Shown here: one piece after another, positions 43,474 through 52,924 of the stretch | How positions within the stretch are numbered: the first letter of the stretch is position 1 | Layout: the number at the start of each line of letters is the position of its first letter | From: JAPHSX01 sp041554195 | Lineage (GTDB): Bacteria > Pseudomonadota > Gammaproteobacteria > Thiohalomonadales > Thiohalomonadaceae | Reading direction: 5' to 3' | Length of the DNA stretch: 64,000 nt | Assembly (NCBI GenBank): GCA_041554195.1 | Contig: JBFFMJ010000012.1 | Span: 1 to 64,000 of the forward strand | Program-made: the position numbers and the translations under genes | The notes under the pieces: model-generated | What the model saw: only the letters and a program-made list of their open reading frames with translations | Told to the model about the DNA's origin: nothing | Database searches by the model: none

Positions 43474-43487
43474 CCAAAGGAAACCCC

Positions 43488-44123
43488 ATGTCACCCTCCC
43501 TCCCCCACGCCCTGCTCTTCACCGCCCCCGGCTGTCCCCACTGCCCCGGCGTCAAGACAGCACTGCAAAAACTGCAACAGGAGAAGCTTATTGCTGAACT
43601 GGAGGTGGTGGATATCAGCGAGCAGGCCGAGAAGGCGGCAGCGCTGGGGGTACGTAGTGTACCGTGGCTGAAGCTGGGGGAGTTCATCCTTACCGGGGCG
43701 CAAACCCCGCAACAGTTGCGGCAATGGGCCGAGCGCGCCGCCGACCCCGCCGGGATGAGCGGCTACCTGGCGCACCTGCTAAAGGATGGCGAACTGGCTA
43801 CCGCGGAGCGGCTCCTCACCTCCCAGCCGCAACACCTGCACGCCCTGCTGCCGTTACTGGAGGATGCGCTGAGCCCGATTCAGGTTCGGATTGGCGTGAG
43901 CGCCCTGCTGGAGGGATTTGAGGGCAGCGCTGCCCTGCGCGAGCTGCTACCCCAGCTGATCACCCTGAGCAAACACCCGGATCACCGCCTGCGTAGCGAT
44001 GCCTGCCACTTTCTCGGCCTGAGTCACGATGAAGGGGCACGCGAGGCACTGCAGCGCTGCACGGGGGATGACCACACTGAAGTTCGGGAAATTGCCAGCG
44101 AGGCATTGTTATCGCTGAGCTGA
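43488..44123 (+). CDS. Glutaredoxin-like domain fused to HEAT repeats
   Basis: 211 residues. The first 85 residues have a thioredoxin fold with CPHC at residues 16-19, a cis-proline region SVPWLKLG and an acidic LEVVDISEQ strand. From about residue 110 helices resemble HEAT repeats (ALLEGFEGSAALRELLPQL and SDACHFLGLSHDEGAREAL). HEAT repeats bind proteins, so a redox enzyme with its own partner-binding arm is inferred. The ATG follows AAAGGAAACCCC and lies 14 bp after the dehydrogenase stop. Confidence 0.8.
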   Translation: MSPSLPHALLFTAPGCPHCPGVKTALQKLQQEKLIAELEVVDISEQAEKAAALGVRSVPWLKLGEFILTGAQTPQQLRQWAERAADPAGMSGYLAHLLKDGELATAERLLTSQPQHLHALLPLLEDALSPIQVRIGVSALLEGFEGSAALRELLPQLITLSKHPDHRLRSDACHFLGLSHDEGAREALQRCTGDDHTEVREIASEALLSLS

Positions 44124-44233
44124 TCCCATATAGCCAGTTGAAGTCTCCCTACAGCAGAGCAAAAATATACAGATGTCTATTCACATGAGAAGCTGACAGG
44201 CTAAAAGAAAACAGGATTAACGAGAAGCGTTTT

Positions 44234-44638
44234 ATGGACAGCAATTTTAGCGCAGAGTTACAGACACGCCTGGCCGAACTCCAGGAGATTTTCCATCAAC
44301 AACTGCCCGGCAAGATCGACGAACTGCAAACAATCTGGCAGGAACTTCGCGACAACTGGACTAAAGAGAGTCTCAGTCAACTCCACCACCGGTGCCACAG
44401 TCTGGCTGGGAACGCCGGCACCTTTGGCGCTCATGAAATCAGTCAGCAGGCGCGCACCCTAGAACAACACCTCAAGCGACTTGCCACTGAGGCGATGGAA
44501 ACCGGCGAAGCCGCGACAACGACAAGACAGCAGTTAGGCCAGCAAATAAACACTCTCGGGCAATATGCCGAAAAGTGGCGACTGACATACAGGCCCCCGA
44601 TGACAGCGGAGAGGATAGAGGGCAAAAACGTTGACTAA
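44234..44638 (+). CDS. Histidine phosphotransfer (Hpt) protein
   Basis: 134 residues. The phospho-acceptor His is residue 55 in HSLAGNAGTFG, the conserved Hpt signature. The rest is a four-helix bundle with no membrane segment. A stand-alone Hpt protein passes phosphate between receivers; the partners are probably the receiver and the kinase encoded downstream. Between it and the intact receiver lies a broken receiver remnant. Confidence 0.86.
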   Translation: MDSNFSAELQTRLAELQEIFHQQLPGKIDELQTIWQELRDNWTKESLSQLHHRCHSLAGNAGTFGAHEISQQARTLEQHLKRLATEAMETGEAATTTRQQLGQQINTLGQYAEKWRLTYRPPMTAERIEGKNVD

Positions 44639-44683
44639 CCGGAGAGGCCTGTGACCAGAATCCCTCGAAGGCCGCGCAACCGC

Positions 44684-44832
44684 CAAAACGATAACGCAGT
44701 ACCGCTGGCCGCCATCAGTGTCAATGCCCTGAAGGACGAGCTAAAAAAAAGCATAAAAGCGGCTTCAAAACCTATGTCACCAAGCCGAACAATGTGAAGC
44801 ACTTCACCCGCATCATCAACGATACTCTGTAA
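44684..44832 (+). pseudogene. Response-regulator receiver remnant, frameshifted
   Basis: In one frame the sequence reads VPLAAISVNALKDELKKSIKA, matching the strand-4/helix-4 region of a receiver; then, after a shift of frame near 44760, GFKTYVTKPNNVKHFTRIIN followed by DTL and TAA at 44830-44832. The KP pair is the conserved lysine-proline of receivers. The N-terminal half with the phospho-acceptor Asp is gone. The order of blocks and the distance between them match the C-terminal half of a receiver, so this is the decayed tail of one. Confidence 0.78.
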
Positions 44833-44854
44833 AACAATAATGAGAAAAAGAACT

Positions 44855-45259
44855 ATGACATCCGATAGTGAGCTCAAGAAAGTCCTCTACGTAGAAGATG
44901 ACAAAAGCATTCAACTGGTTACCCGACTGGCCCTGGAGGAGGTGGGGGGGCTGGTCGTCAAGGTCTGTAGCAGTGGCCAGGAGGCCATTGAGGCGGCGGC
45001 AGAATTCACTCCCGACCTGCTTCTTCTTGATGTCATGATGCCCGGCCTCGACGGCCCGAACACCCTCTACGAACTGCGTAAATTGACCGTCACCGAACAT
45101 ACCCCGGCTATTTTCATGACGGCCAAGGTACAGCAACAGGAGATAGCTGAACTAAAACAACTCCCCGGCACCATCGAGGTGATCGCAAAACCGTTCGACC
45201 CGATGACCCTGGCCAGTCAACTGCAAAAGGCCTGGAGTCACGGCCGGCAAAAAGTGTAA
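44855..45259 (+). CDS. Single-domain response regulator
   Basis: 134 residues, one receiver domain with no output domain. The acidic pocket is EDD at residues 14-16, the phospho-acceptor Asp is residue 59 in LLLLDVMMPGLDG, and the conserved Lys lies in VIAKPFDP. An in-frame ATG 15 bp upstream (44840) is possible. The intact receiver sits between the receiver remnant and the sensor kinase gene, with 13 bp before the latter. It could relay phosphate to the Hpt protein. Confidence 0.9.
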   Translation: MTSDSELKKVLYVEDDKSIQLVTRLALEEVGGLVVKVCSSGQEAIEAAAEFTPDLLLLDVMMPGLDGPNTLYELRKLTVTEHTPAIFMTAKVQQQEIAELKQLPGTIEVIAKPFDPMTLASQLQKAWSHGRQKV

Positions 45260-45272
45260 ACGGCCCTCTTCT

Positions 45273-48200
45273 ATGCGCCTGACCATCGCCACCAAGTTCA
45301 GTCTCTTCTCCGCCGCGTTTATCGCCCTTACCGCCGCCAGTATCATCACCACCTTTTATTTCGGGGGCACCCGCTCACTGCTGACCAACAGCCTCAAGCA
45401 GTACAGCACCCTGGCACAGCAGGAGGGGCAGCGACTCAACAGTCTACTCACCGACAGCGCCAACGACATACTGTTTGTTGCCCAGTCACAACCGCTTAGT
45501 GCCTATGCCGAGCAGTTAAGCAGTGGCACAACCGGGGAGACCACTACACTCGAAGCGCTCGGTTCTGTCGTACAACAAGAATTTCGCAACCGGCTGGAAC
45601 ACGGCGGAGACTATCGCCAGTTGCGTTTTATCGATACCGCAGGTCGGGAGCGGGTGCGGGTGGACAGACAAAACCACCGCCTGATCACGGTCGAGGGGGC
45701 TGCGCTACAGGATAAATCGGCAAACAGCTATGTCACTGAGACCCTGGCCCTGCCACGCGGCAAGATCTATTTTTCCGACATTACCCTCAACCGCGAATAC
45801 GGCAAGGTTGTCGAGCCACACACCCCCACCCTGCGCATCGCCACCCCGGTCACCGGTAGCAACGGCCAACAGGTCATCGGCATGCTGATCCTCAATGTCG
45901 ATATCGGTCGCCATCTGCGCCATGTGCGATCCGCCCTGGGTGACGTTAGTGAATATGCCTATATCACCAATACAGAGGGCAGCTACCTGAGTCACCACGA
46001 CAGCCGTATGACCTTCGGCTTCGACAGCTCTTACGACCATCGCGTTCAAGAGTTGTTACCGGAGCTTGATGCCTTTTATCGCCAACCATTACAACAACAT
46101 ATCGTACTACTACCTTCACAAAACAAGGCCTCCCTGGCGGTCGCCTTTAGAAAGATCCGCTACGACCGCTCTCACCCGGACCGTTTTATCGCCGTCGGTA
46201 TCGCCTCACCCCGCGAACTCATCCTGAGCGACGAGCTCTCCCTGATCCGACGCAATGTATTCTGGGCCATCCTCCTCACCATCGCCGGTATCTTCACTGC
46301 ACTGATTTTCTCGCTACGCATTACCCGCCCGTTGAGTGTGATCTCGACCGCAGTACAAAACTTTAGCCATGAGCGCGCCCCCTTTGACCAGCCACCATCC
46401 GGTGGCGATGAGATCGCACAGCTGGGCTACAGCATCAAATATCTCACCGACGAGGTGCTGGATAATGAGCACCGGCTAAACGCCCTTAATACCACACTGG
46501 AGCAACGTGTCGCCGAACGTAGCCGTGAACTGCGTTCATCACAAAAGATTCTCGAGACGATACTCAACGCCCTGCCAAATCGCATTTTCTGGAAGGATAC
46601 CAAAGGGAAATATCTGGGCTGCAACCAGAACTTTGTCAAGGATGCCGGGCTGGGAGCCCCATGGGAAATTATCGGTAAAACCGATCACGATATGCCGTGG
46701 GCAGAACACGCGGCTGACTACCAGCAGGATGACCGTAGCGTCATTGAAACGGCACAGCCCAAACTGAATATTATCAAACCCATTACGCTCGCCGACGGCA
46801 CGACACAGTGGCTGGAGACCAACAAGCTCCCGCTGTATGGTGCCGAGGCCCAGCTCATCGGCCTACTCGGCAGCTATCAGGACATCACCGAGCGGCGCAA
46901 TGCGGAGTTCCGTCTAAGTAATAGTGAGAAACGCCTGCGCAACTCACAGCGCATTGCCCATGTCGGCACCTGGGACTGGGACATCGCAAACAATACACTC
47001 CACTGGTCCGATGAGATCTATGCCATCTTCGGGTTACAACGACAACAGTTTCCTGCCACCTACGACGGCTTTCTCGAATATATTCATCCCGGTGATGTTG
47101 AGGTGGTGGTCTCTGCTGTCGAGCGCAGTATCAACAATGTAGATTTCCCCTACTACGTCACCCATCGCGTAGTACGACCCGATGGCGAGATTCGCTACGT
47201 TGAAGAACAGGGCGAGGTCTATCGTGATGCTAAAGGTCTACCAGTGCGCATGCTCGGTGTGGTGCATGACATCACTGAGAACACCCTGATACAACTTGAA
47301 CTACACCGGGAGAAGGAACGTACTGAGCGTTACCTGCAGGTCTCCGAGGCGCTGATCGTGGCACTCGATACCGAAGGCCATATCACCCGCATCAACCAGC
47401 GCGGCTGTACACTTCTCGGCTACCGGATGGATAAGCTGCGTGGTCGTAACTGGTTCGACACCGTGATCCCACCCGATATACGCGATGAGGTAAAAACGCT
47501 ATTCGCGACCCTAATGTCCCAGCCACAACCGGCTGATGAAAAAAATCACAGCAGTTATTATGAAAATGAACTGCTCAACCGCAATGGTGAGCGCATCACC
47601 ATCGCCTGGCACAATACCATCGACTATGATGAAAAGGGTATCGCCACCGGCACCCTCAGTTCCGGCCAGGACATTACTCAGCGCAAACGTATAGAAAAAT
47701 TCAAGGATGAGTTTCTCTCTACCGTAAGCCATGAGCTGCGCACCCCACTCACCTCAATCCGCGGCTCCCTGCGACTGATTCTAGGCCAGGTAGTGGGTGA
47801 GGTGCCACACAGGGTGCTGAAACTACTACAGGTGGCCGACAACAACAGTGAGCGACTGCTCCTGCTGATCAACGACCTGCTCGACCTGCAGAAGATGCGA
47901 GCGGGCATGATGTCATTCCACTTCGAGCCACTTTCCCCGCTCGCGCTGCTGCAGGAGGCAGTCGAAAACAACACCCCCTATGCCTCACAACATGGCATCG
48001 AATTAACGCTGCATCATGCGCAGTACACCGGGCATGATCAATTCTGCGGCGATCATGACCGGCTGATTCAGGTAATGAATAACCTCATTTCTAATGCGAT
48101 TAAATTTTCCCCCCACGGCGCACGGGTCGAACTCATCCTCACTGGCGATGAGCAGCAACTGTTGATTCAGGTCAATGACAAGGGACCGGGCATCCCGCCT

Positions 48201-48413
48201 CAGTTCCATACCCAGCTTTTCGAGAAATTCACCCAGGTCGACAGCTCCGATACGCGACAATTAGGTGGGACCGGCCTTGGGCTGAATATCGCCAGATTGA
48301 TTGTCGAAAGACACCACGGCACTATCGACTACCACGACAACCCCGGAGGCGGCAGTAGTTTCCGTATCACCCTCCCCAGCGTTGACGCTGATTGTCAGCG
48401 CCGACTCGGGTAA
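45273..48413 (+). CDS. Multi-PAS sensor histidine kinase
   Basis: 1046 residues. Two membrane helices near residues 10-30 and 330-352 enclose a large periplasmic sensor of the Cache type. A HAMP linker follows, and three PAS domains (about 420-545, 550-680 and 690-815). The phospho-acceptor His is near residue 819 in STVSHELRTPL; the ATPase has NNLISNAIKFS near 935, NDKGPGIP and GGTGLGLNIARL. There is no C-terminal receiver, so it is not a hybrid kinase. It lies at the end of the Hpt-receiver cluster, with 13 bp after the receiver gene. The signal is unknown. Confidence 0.93.
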   Translation: MRLTIATKFSLFSAAFIALTAASIITTFYFGGTRSLLTNSLKQYSTLAQQEGQRLNSLLTDSANDILFVAQSQPLSAYAEQLSSGTTGETTTLEALGSVVQQEFRNRLEHGGDYRQLRFIDTAGRERVRVDRQNHRLITVEGAALQDKSANSYVTETLALPRGKIYFSDITLNREYGKVVEPHTPTLRIATPVTGSNGQQVIGMLILNVDIGRHLRHVRSALGDVSEYAYITNTEGSYLSHHDSRMTFGFDSSYDHRVQELLPELDAFYRQPLQQHIVLLPSQNKASLAVAFRKIRYDRSHPDRFIAVGIASPRELILSDELSLIRRNVFWAILLTIAGIFTALIFSLRITRPLSVISTAVQNFSHERAPFDQPPSGGDEIAQLGYSIKYLTDEVLDNEHRLNALNTTLEQRVAERSRELRSSQKILETILNALPNRIFWKDTKGKYLGCNQNFVKDAGLGAPWEIIGKTDHDMPWAEHAADYQQDDRSVIETAQPKLNIIKPITLADGTTQWLETNKLPLYGAEAQLIGLLGSYQDITERRNAEFRLSNSEKRLRNSQRIAHVGTWDWDIANNTLHWSDEIYAIFGLQRQQFPATYDGFLEYIHPGDVEVVVSAVERSINNVDFPYYVTHRVVRPDGEIRYVEEQGEVYRDAKGLPVRMLGVVHDITENTLIQLELHREKERTERYLQVSEALIVALDTEGHITRINQRGCTLLGYRMDKLRGRNWFDTVIPPDIRDEVKTLFATLMSQPQPADEKNHSSYYENELLNRNGERITIAWHNTIDYDEKGIATGTLSSGQDITQRKRIEKFKDEFLSTVSHELRTPLTSIRGSLRLILGQVVGEVPHRVLKLLQVADNNSERLLLLINDLLDLQKMRAGMMSFHFEPLSPLALLQEAVENNTPYASQHGIELTLHHAQYTGHDQFCGDHDRLIQVMNNLISNAIKFSPHGARVELILTGDEQQLLIQVNDKGPGIPPQFHTQLFEKFTQVDSSDTRQLGGTGLGLNIARLIVERHHGTIDYHDNPGGGSSFRITLPSVDADCQRRLG

Positions 48414-48489
48414 ACTCACCGACGATTGAAAAATGCCCCAACCGGCACCATTCCACAGACTACCCGTGACACACTACAGAGATCAGACC

Positions 48490-49128
48490 ATGTCCAACAT
48501 CAGTACCACTGAGCAATTACAGCAACTTCTCGGTGATTTTAAAAAGGATCGGCTGCCAGACATCGAACAGGCGGCAGCCAATGGCGATGTGACCGCCTGC
48601 TTCGAGCTTGGCGCCCTCTACGCCAATGGCCACGGCGTTAAACAAAACAGTCAGCAGGCAAGAAAGTGGCTAAAAAAAGCGATCGCCAAAGAGTCGACCG
48701 CAGCCCGTACCCTGCTCGCCTGGCTCTACCTTAAAGATGAGTCACTGGGGCAAAGCGATACCGACGCCATTGAGCTGTTCCTCGAGGCCGCCGAGGCGGG
48801 CGACAGCGACGCCCAGTGCTCACTCGGCGATATCTATCTTGACGGGGCTGCCGGTATTGAACCCAACCCCAAGGCAATGCTGCAGTGGTACGGTCGCGCC
48901 GCCAACCAACACCACCCCAAGGCACAGTACATGCTGGGCAAGCTGCTGGCCGAGGGGAAGCAGGTCGCGCAGAATGACGAGGCGGCATTTCAGTGGCTCA
49001 CCCTTGCCATCATGAACCAGAGTGAACCGGCGCAAAAAGAGCTGGCGATGCTCACCGCACGCCTCTCCACCGAGCAGCTGGAGCTCTACAAGCAGCGCAT
49101 GATGGAAAGCATGCCCCAAACCCACTGA
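48490..49128 (+). CDS. Sel1-repeat protein
   Basis: 212 residues, no signal peptide. Sel1-type repeats with the pattern A--LG-LY--G-GV are visible: ACFELGALYANGHGVKQNSQ, then AQCSLGDIYLDGAAGIEPNP and AQYMLGKLLAEGKQVAQND. Such repeats scaffold protein complexes; no partner is known. The frame extends 19 codons upstream, but MSNISTTEQLQQLLGDF is the likely start (ATG at 48490). The Cys-rich gene follows after 14 bp. Confidence 0.82.
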   Translation: MSNISTTEQLQQLLGDFKKDRLPDIEQAAANGDVTACFELGALYANGHGVKQNSQQARKWLKKAIAKESTAARTLLAWLYLKDESLGQSDTDAIELFLEAAEAGDSDAQCSLGDIYLDGAAGIEPNPKAMLQWYGRAANQHHPKAQYMLGKLLAEGKQVAQNDEAAFQWLTLAIMNQSEPAQKELAMLTARLSTEQLELYKQRMMESMPQTH

Positions 49129-49142
49129 GGCGGCCATCGGCT

Positions 49143-49583
49143 ATGGAAGAGAACGAATTTAAAAAGACCTACCGCACGGTAAACAATGCACCGTGCATCT
49201 TTGCCAAGGCGATCCTGCGCCGCTGCTGTGCCTGTTCGCGCTCGCAGAAACTCTTTATCGCCGAGCGCGAGGCCGTCGCCTGTAAGTCCCCCGGCGGACG
49301 CCAGCGCTGTGAAGAGGTACTGGAGGTGCTGCGCGACAAGGCCACCTTTGCCCTCAAACTCTCCCACATCGACTCCCCGCTTCCCCATGCCAAGGAGTTA
49401 AAGGTACAGTGCGGCGGCATGCTCGGCCTGGAGGCCTCGCTCACCCAGCAGAGTAGTGAAGTGGTAGGCGATATTCACCAACTGCTGGAAAAGGCCTTTG
49501 CACAGTACGGCGCGGCCGAGACCCTGCCCTATACCGAGGTGGTGCGTACCATCACCGCCTACCAATCCCGAAAAAAGCGCTAG
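49143..49583 (+). CDS. Cys-rich conserved hypothetical protein
   Basis: 146 residues, cytosolic. Seven cysteines: residues 18, 28, 29, 31, 47, 56 and 90. The dense cluster RRCCACSRSQ with C18, C47 and C56 could bind a metal or an iron-sulfur centre, but no known motif fits exactly. The protein also has a helical, charged C-terminal half. I know unnamed proteins of this look in gammaproteobacteria and no function. It lies between the Sel1 gene and the phosphotransferase gene. Confidence 0.68.
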   Translation: MEENEFKKTYRTVNNAPCIFAKAILRRCCACSRSQKLFIAEREAVACKSPGGRQRCEEVLEVLRDKATFALKLSHIDSPLPHAKELKVQCGGMLGLEASLTQQSSEVVGDIHQLLEKAFAQYGAAETLPYTEVVRTITAYQSRKKR

Positions 49584-49628
49584 CCTCTCCTCTTCGCAAC
49601 CATTAATAAGCTTCCGCCCGGAGCGGTG

Positions 49629-49634
49629 TATAAT
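49629..49634 (+). promoter_or_regulatory. Possible -10 element upstream of pap
   Basis: TATAAT within gcggtgtataatttc lies 39 bp before the pap start codon. No good -35 is seen. Confidence 0.4.
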
Positions 49635-49672
49635 TTCAGTGCTGTTCAAAGAAATTGCCGGGGGAGAACACC

Positions 49673-51163
49673 ATGTTCGAGGTTGCCGAACTAGGTCATA
49701 GCCTGTCTAAAAAAGAGTATGACGAGAAGGTTCCAGCGCTACGTACCGCGCTGCTGACGGTGCAGGAGCGGCTCAAAGAGGCCAATTTCCCGGTCTTGGT
49801 GCTGGTCTCCGGGGTTGATGGCGCCGGCAAGGGACATACCGTCAACCTGCTCAATGAGTGGTTCGACCCCCGCTACCTGCGTACCTTCGCCTTCGGGGCG
49901 ATGAGCGACGAAGAGCGTGAGCGCCCTGAATTCTGGCGTTTCTGGCAGGCCCTGCCGCCAAAGGGGCATATCGGTCTCTACGTAGGCTCCTGGTACAGCC
50001 ACCCCATCGCCCAGCGGGTGGTCGGTGAATTCAACGATGCCGAACTCGACGGTCACCTGCTGCGCATCAAAAATTTTGAGAAGGAACTGGTGGATGACGG
50101 TGCCCTGGTTATCAAGATCTGGCTTCACCTGAGCAAAGATGCACAGAAACAACGACTCAAGCGGCTCGAAAAAAATCCAGAGACCGCCTGGCGGGTCAGC
50201 AAACAGGATAAAAAACACCTCAAGCTCTACAACAGCTTTCGCAGCATCGCCGAGCGCGCCCTGCGTGATACCAGCACCGGCGATGCCCCTTGGATCATTG
50301 TTGAGGGAAGCGACGAGTACTACCGTGGTATTACGGTAGGACAATATCTGCTGGACCGTATCACCAAGCGTCTGGATCAACACGACGCCATCCACCATGA
50401 AGACGTCCCGCCGCCCAGCTCCGAAGTCCTGCCCGTTATCACCCGCGACCTGACCGTGCTCAGCCATCTGAATATGGAGCAGAGCCTGAATAAAAAGAGT
50501 TACCAGTCACAGCTGGAGAAGTATCAGGGCAAGCTCAACAAACTGGCGCGCGCCGCGCATCAGCAACAAATCTCCAGCGTCATCGTCATCGAGGGGTGGG
50601 ACGCCGGCGGCAAGGGTGGTCTAATCCGCCGCATGCTCCCGGCGCTGGACGCACGAACCTACCAGATCATACCGGTAGCCGCCCCCACCGACGAGGAACG
50701 CGCCCACCACTACCTGTGGCGATTCTGGCGGCACATCCCACGCGCCGGTCGCGTCACCATGTATGACCGCAGCTGGTATGGGCGGGTGCTGGTAGAGCGG
50801 GTCGAAGGCTTTGCCCGTCACGACGAATGGATGCGTGCCTACGCCGAAATCAATGACTTCGAGGAGCAGCTGACCGAGCACGACACCGTGCTGCTGAAGT
50901 TCTGGCTGCACATCGAAAAAGAAGAGCAGTTACGCCGCTTCAAGGAGCGCGAGAAGATCAGCTACAAGCAGTACAAAATCACCGCCGAAGACTACCGTAA
51001 CCGTGAACACTGGGATGAATATGAGCATGCCGTGAACGACATGGTCGAGCGCACCAGCACCGAATACGCACCATGGGATTTGATCGAAGGTAATGACAAG
51101 CGTTTTGCCCGCATTAAGGCGCTAAGACTCTATTGTGAAAGGTTAGAACGGGCGCTTGGATAG
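49673..51163 (+). CDS. pap: Polyphosphate:AMP phosphotransferase (two-domain PPK2)
   Basis: 496 residues with two PPK2 domains in tandem. Each has its own Walker A: SGVDGAGKGHT near residue 46 and GWDAGGKGGLIRRM near residue 310. The lid motifs and arginines follow (WRFWRHIPRAGRVTMYDRSW). Two-domain PPK2 enzymes use polyphosphate to phosphorylate AMP to ADP, linking polyphosphate stores with adenylate. The ATG at 49673 follows GGGGGAGAACACC; an upstream in-frame ATG is less likely. No polyphosphate kinase ppk1 is in the window. Confidence 0.92.
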   Translation: MFEVAELGHSLSKKEYDEKVPALRTALLTVQERLKEANFPVLVLVSGVDGAGKGHTVNLLNEWFDPRYLRTFAFGAMSDEERERPEFWRFWQALPPKGHIGLYVGSWYSHPIAQRVVGEFNDAELDGHLLRIKNFEKELVDDGALVIKIWLHLSKDAQKQRLKRLEKNPETAWRVSKQDKKHLKLYNSFRSIAERALRDTSTGDAPWIIVEGSDEYYRGITVGQYLLDRITKRLDQHDAIHHEDVPPPSSEVLPVITRDLTVLSHLNMEQSLNKKSYQSQLEKYQGKLNKLARAAHQQQISSVIVIEGWDAGGKGGLIRRMLPALDARTYQIIPVAAPTDEERAHHYLWRFWRHIPRAGRVTMYDRSWYGRVLVERVEGFARHDEWMRAYAEINDFEEQLTEHDTVLLKFWLHIEKEEQLRRFKEREKISYKQYKITAEDYRNREHWDEYEHAVNDMVERTSTEYAPWDLIEGNDKRFARIKALRLYCERLERALG

Positions 51164-51721
51164 ATGTATTCAGGTGGCAGGATGAATGCCACCTGGTATC
51201 AATGTTACCTTGCAACCATCTCATATTTCTCAAAGCAGTCGAATCGCAACCTATCACTAAATAGCTGTTATGAGAAACAGACCTTCTTGGATATCCCAGT
51301 AAACTTCCACTGTGATCTACAGACTATCTATTGACTATCCACAAAGGTCGCTGAGGGGGCTTAAGAGATTGGTGAATCGGGGTGGATGCTTATATAGGCC
51401 GGAGTCGGCCAGGGGCAGTCATCCCGCCAGACCAATAATTATGTCCGCTAAGAGACAGATTTGAGCCAGTATTTTCTAGTTGCCATGTTGGCAAAGTGAT
51501 CTATATATATGGAAGTGATGTATGTGAACTCATAAATCAGTATTAACCGAAAGGTAATTCTGCCGTTGCGGATTTCATTAACACGCTAATAGATTAGAGA
51601 ACTCACTGAAAAAAACTTGAGAATTCAGTTGAATGTTTTTTTGAAATCGCATGTATACCCGCCCAGATAATATATTCCCGCATTTCGCGGGATTGATTAA
51701 CCATTACTAAAAGAATTTCCT
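51164..51721. other. 558-bp AT-rich gap without a supported gene
   Basis: No frame on either strand has a credible start or composition. It holds two short inverted repeats: caggtggca/tgccacctg (51171-51195) after the pap stop, which has no T-tract, and tcccgc/gcggga (51676-51692), a small hairpin 30 bp before the TPR gene. Base composition is markedly richer in A+T than the core genes. I see no mobile-element end. Confidence 0.6.
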
Positions 51722-52924
51722 ATGTTCGAAACACGCACGGGTAATGCACTATCAAGCAAGTCATCTGAGGCAGCCAATCTATATCAGGAGGCGGTTAATT
51801 TAATTCTTGGTTCAGAATCTGGTGCCACCGAGATGCTTGGTAAGGTGCTTGAGATGGATGCTGATTTTGCGTTAGCGGCAGCTGCGCGCTACTACGTGGC
51901 ACAAGATATTGGTGAGCATGATGCCAAAGTCTACCGAGAACATGCGCAACGCGCTTCAGCGAACGCCACCGACTGGGAGCGTGAGCATGTTGATGTCCTG
52001 ATTGGCTTGATTGACCAACCTGGAGACACCCGAGAAAAGGCTCTGTCCTACGTCGAAAAGACGCCGGCCGACCTGTTAGTTATTTCACAGTTAACGGGAA
52101 ACATGTTTTTTTTCGATGGCCCCAATAAACTGGAAACCGTGCTGAATGTATTTGAATCGGTCGAGCATGCGTTAGGTGACGATTGGGCATTCCTGGCCCG
52201 CCTGGGGTTTGCCGCGAGTGAAGCAGGACAACGCAAACGTGGACGCGAACTTCTTGAACGGGCATTGGAGATTCGACCTCAGTCACTCTATACCATCCAT
52301 GGTTTAGCACATATGCTGCATGATGACGGCGCCGCTGAAGAGTCTGCAAAGCTACTTCAGAACTGGCTCGATGAATATGGGGCTGGTGCGCGCGAGGGAC
52401 AGATGTACGGACATGTCCAGTGGCATCTTGCGCTGTCCGAATGGCAAATAGGCAACCGCGAAACCGCGATGCAGAGGTACCAGGCGTTTTGCGCACCTGA
52501 AACCACCACCTGCGGCCCGATTCTGACGCTGGCGGATTGTGGTGGTTTCCTGCTTCGGGATTACCTGCAGACCGGCCAGACTAGCCCGTTGGGAGAAGAT
52601 GTAATTAATCACATTGAGCGTGTCTGGGGCATGATGGGGCACCCTTTCATCGCGCTACACGTGGCTGGCCTGTACGCTTCAGCGGGAGATATTGCTGAAT
52701 TGAAACGCTGCGAAGAAATCCTTTCTGCGATGTCAGACGGGGCACACCGTGATGTTTCACTGATATTGATATCCTCACCAATGGATCTTGTGGAAGGTAA
52801 CTATGAGCGTGCTGCGCAAGCTCTGGCAACACTTTCACCAAGTGCACGTATTGGTATTGGTGGCAGTAATGTCGAGCGAGTACTTGTCGATTTGATCGAG
52901 ACAAGCAGTAAAACATGGCACTAA
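51722..52924 (+). CDS. TTC38-like TPR protein
   Basis: 400 residues, soluble, made of TPR-like helical pairs. The family look is given by the start TRTGNALSSKSSEAANLYQEA, the repeat ALEIRPQSLYTIHGLAHML near residue 185 and GHVQWHLALSEWQIGNRETA near residue 235, which follow the plan of bacterial TTC38-type proteins. No catalytic motif is visible. There is no clear ribosome binding site, and flanking DNA on both sides is AT-rich and gene-poor. It is probably acquired; function unknown. Confidence 0.78.
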   Translation: MFETRTGNALSSKSSEAANLYQEAVNLILGSESGATEMLGKVLEMDADFALAAAARYYVAQDIGEHDAKVYREHAQRASANATDWEREHVDVLIGLIDQPGDTREKALSYVEKTPADLLVISQLTGNMFFFDGPNKLETVLNVFESVEHALGDDWAFLARLGFAASEAGQRKRGRELLERALEIRPQSLYTIHGLAHMLHDDGAAEESAKLLQNWLDEYGAGAREGQMYGHVQWHLALSEWQIGNRETAMQRYQAFCAPETTTCGPILTLADCGGFLLRDYLQTGQTSPLGEDVINHIERVWGMMGHPFIALHVAGLYASAGDIAELKRCEEILSAMSDGAHRDVSLILISSPMDLVEGNYERAAQALATLSPSARIGIGGSNVERVLVDLIETSSKTWH

